Shown here: positions 62,634 to 64,000 of the stretch, piece by piece
Layout: each line of letters begins with the position of its first letter
How positions within the stretch are numbered: the stretch's first letter is position 1
Origin: Stenotrophomonas maltophilia
Lineage (GTDB): Bacteria; Pseudomonadota; Gammaproteobacteria; Xanthomonadales; Xanthomonadaceae
DNA length: 64,000 bases
Assembly: GCF_001676385.1 (NCBI RefSeq)
Contig: NZ_LYVJ01000009.1
Coordinates: 124,001 to 188,000, forward strand
Reading direction: 5' to 3'
Notes under the pieces: generated by a model
Seen by the model: only the letters and a program-made list of their open reading frames with translations
Database searches by the model: none
Told to the model about the DNA's origin: nothing
Program-made: the position numbers and the translations under genes

Positions 62634-63218
62634 TCAGGCGTTGCGCACGGCCAGCAGCTCGCCATTGCCGACCGGCACCAGGCTGCAGCTGAAGCTCCCG
62701 TCGGCCGCCAGCAGCGCCCGCAGCGGCTCCATCTGTTCCGCATGCGAGGTCGCGTTGTCCACCACCAGCAGCCCACCGGGGCACAGCACGCGGCGCAGCT
62801 GCGGCCACCAGCCGGCGTACTGTTCGCGGTCCGAATCGAGGAACAACAGGTCGACGCTGGCGTCGGCCGCCTGGGCCAGCCAATGCCCGGCGTCGCCGTG
62901 AACGAGCGTGATGCGTTCGGCCAGGCCGCTGCGCGCGAACGTCTCCCGTGCCATCGCCACCTTGTCTTCGGCGTATTCCAGCGTGGTCACGTGGCCGTCG
63001 ATGGTGGCGGCGGCTTCAGCCAGCCACAGCGTGGAATATCCGTTGGAGGTGCCGATCTCCAGCACGCGGCGTGCAGTGCCAAAGCGCACCAGTACCGACA
63101 GGAACTCGCCGGTGTCCGGCGTGATGTTCAGCATGCGCCGGCCGCGTTCGGTTTCATGGGCGTCGTTTTCAGCGCCAAAGCGCGCCAGTTGGTTCTTCAA
63201 TGCTGAGAGCTGCGTCAT
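62634..63218 (-). CDS. O-methyltransferase, catechol/CCoAOMT-like
   Basis: 194 residues from MTQLSALKNQ (ATG 63218; earlier starts 63242 and 63272 exist). SAM-binding motif VLEIGTSNGYSTLWLAEA, then TLEYAEDKVAMAR, LFLDSDREQYAGWW (metal/SAM Asp) and LVVDNATSHAEQ, the set found in Mg-dependent class I O-methyltransferases of the COG4122 group. Substrate unknown. Confidence 0.88.
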   Translation of the reverse strand: MTQLSALKNQLARFGAENDAHETERGRRMLNITPDTGEFLSVLVRFGTARRVLEIGTSNGYSTLWLAEAAATIDGHVTTLEYAEDKVAMARETFARSGLAERITLVHGDAGHWLAQAADASVDLLFLDSDREQYAGWWPQLRRVLCPGGLLVVDNATSHAEQMEPLRALLAADGSFSCSLVPVGNGELLAVRNA

Positions 63219-63382
63219 CAGGGCCCCGCGTGTTTGCGACATCAAGGCGACCATTGTGGCCGGTCCTGCCATCTTTCGTAATCTTCCTAGTCCTGCCCCG
63301 CGTCCATGTTGCGATAGTTCCCGCCTCTCACGCGGGACAGTCCTCTGCCCGCTGCCCCTTCGAACTCCGCAAGGACACGGCC
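63219..63382. other. Divergent promoter region
   Basis: 164 nt between the O-methyltransferase and PIG-L genes; AAGGA at 63371 is the ribosome-binding site of the PIG-L gene. No other element found. Confidence 0.4.
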
Positions 63383-63994
63383 ATGGCCCTCGACATTCTG
63401 GCAGTCGGCGCCCACCCCGACGATATCGAACTCGGCTGCGGTGGCAGCCTGGCCAAGCTCGCGCGTGCCGGTGCCCGCATCCATGCGCTGGTGCTCAGCC
63501 GTGGCGGCCAGGGCTGCCACGCCGGCATCGATCGCAGCGATGAATCGCATCGCGCGCTGCGCCGGCTCGGGGTGACCAGCGTGATCCAGCAGGATTTCCC
63601 CGATACACGCTTCCCCGGCTGCCGGAACGACATCATCGCGACCATCGAGCAGGCCTGCGCCACGACCATGCCGCATCGCGTCTATACGATGTGCGGCGAA
63701 GACCACCACCAGGACCACCGTGTCGTCCACGAGGCGTCGATCATCGCCTGCCGTGGCATCCCGCAGATCCTCTGCTACGAGAGCCCCAGTACCCTGCCGC
63801 AGTTCGCACCCCAGGTGTTCGAGGACATCAGCGCGCAGCTGGAACTGAAGATCCACGCACTGCGGGAGCATGCCAGCCAGGGCGACCGCCACTACATGCA
63901 GGAGAGCCACCTGCGCTGCCACGCGCAGTTCCGTGGCCAGCAGATCGGCATCGGTCCCAGCGAGGGGTTCCTGCCCTATCGGCTGGTGCTCTGA
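63383..63994 (+). CDS. PIG-L family deacetylase
   Basis: 203 residues with the zinc/N-acetyl hydrolase motifs VGAHPDDIELGCGGSLAKL (His, Asp-Asp) and the second His pair EDHHQDHRVVHEAS. LmbE/PIG-L enzymes remove acetyl groups from N-acetylglucosamine-containing or similar substrates. The stop overlaps an ATG at 63994 (TGATGA), so it is the first gene of an operon continuing off the right edge; in such settings PIG-L proteins often accompany glycosyltransferases or antibiotic/cell-surface sugar genes. Confidence 0.92.
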   Translation: MALDILAVGAHPDDIELGCGGSLAKLARAGARIHALVLSRGGQGCHAGIDRSDESHRALRRLGVTSVIQQDFPDTRFPGCRNDIIATIEQACATTMPHRVYTMCGEDHHQDHRVVHEASIIACRGIPQILCYESPSTLPQFAPQVFEDISAQLELKIHALREHASQGDRHYMQESHLRCHAQFRGQQIGIGPSEGFLPYRLVL

Positions 63995-64000
63995 TGAAGA
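63994..64000 (+). CDS. Start of next operon gene (runs off window)
   Basis: Only ATGAAGA (Met-Lys) is visible, overlapping the PIG-L stop by one base. No identity can be given. Confidence 0.3.

Overview
The window is high-GC gammaproteobacterial chromosome and looks like Stenotrophomonas (S. maltophilia complex). The best signs are the many short palindromic repeats starting GTAG and ending CTAC, which match the SMAG repeat family described for S. maltophilia, together with xanthomonad gene orders (birA-coaX-SPOR, a PepSY protein ahead of phoPQ, aceBA beside a LysR gene). I saw no rRNA, tRNA, insertion sequence, prophage or CRISPR array. Genes are dense, on both strands, often in operons with 4-bp stop/start overlaps.

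Layout. 0-6 kb: SPOR protein (partial), coaX, birA, a small exported protein, an MtfA-like peptidase and the PepSY-phoP-phoQ operon. 6-11 kb: dusA, a decayed toxin-antitoxin locus, a SulP transporter, a CDF cation transporter and ohr. 11-18 kb: a complete valine (isobutyryl-CoA) degradation operon, mmsA-acd-ech-hibch-mmsB, divergent from a ScfR/PccR-type regulator. 18-29 kb: a membrane-associated patatin, a cobalamin riboswitch with metE, queH, pncA, purU, an old-yellow-enzyme gene, a sirtuin and a thioesterase. 28.7-35.5 kb: class Ia nrdAB with a candidate NrdR-controlled promoter, zapE, an alpha/beta hydrolase and a DMT transporter. 35.6-43.6 kb: a secreted nuclease, a cytochrome c5-type protein, and a leucine degradation cluster (liuA, liuB, liuD) divergent from a TetR gene.

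43.6-48.8 kb is the most unusual region. It holds a SagB-like flavin dehydrogenase, a 98-residue RiPP-like precursor peptide, a class III nucleotidyl cyclase fused to a membrane helix and a TPR region, and a cyclic-nucleotide-binding GGDEF protein whose gene overlaps the cyclase gene. I read it as an uncharacterised peptide-modification cassette tied to second-messenger signalling.

49-56.5 kb: the glyoxylate shunt genes aceA and aceB with a divergent LysR gene, a second LysR gene, an MFS exporter and a signal peptidase I. 56.7-64 kb: two tandem degenerate type II dehydroquinase-like proteins, an M3 peptidase lipoprotein, an acyltransferase, arfB, a DUF2059 protein, a TruC-like pseudouridine synthase, an O-methyltransferase and a PIG-L deacetylase that begins an operon running off the window.

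The metabolic genes fit together: valine and leucine breakdown produce propionyl-CoA and acetyl-CoA, and the glyoxylate shunt lets acetyl-CoA support growth. Convergent gene ends are repeatedly filled by dimeric SMAG repeats or by a second palindrome family with GGGGTC ends.
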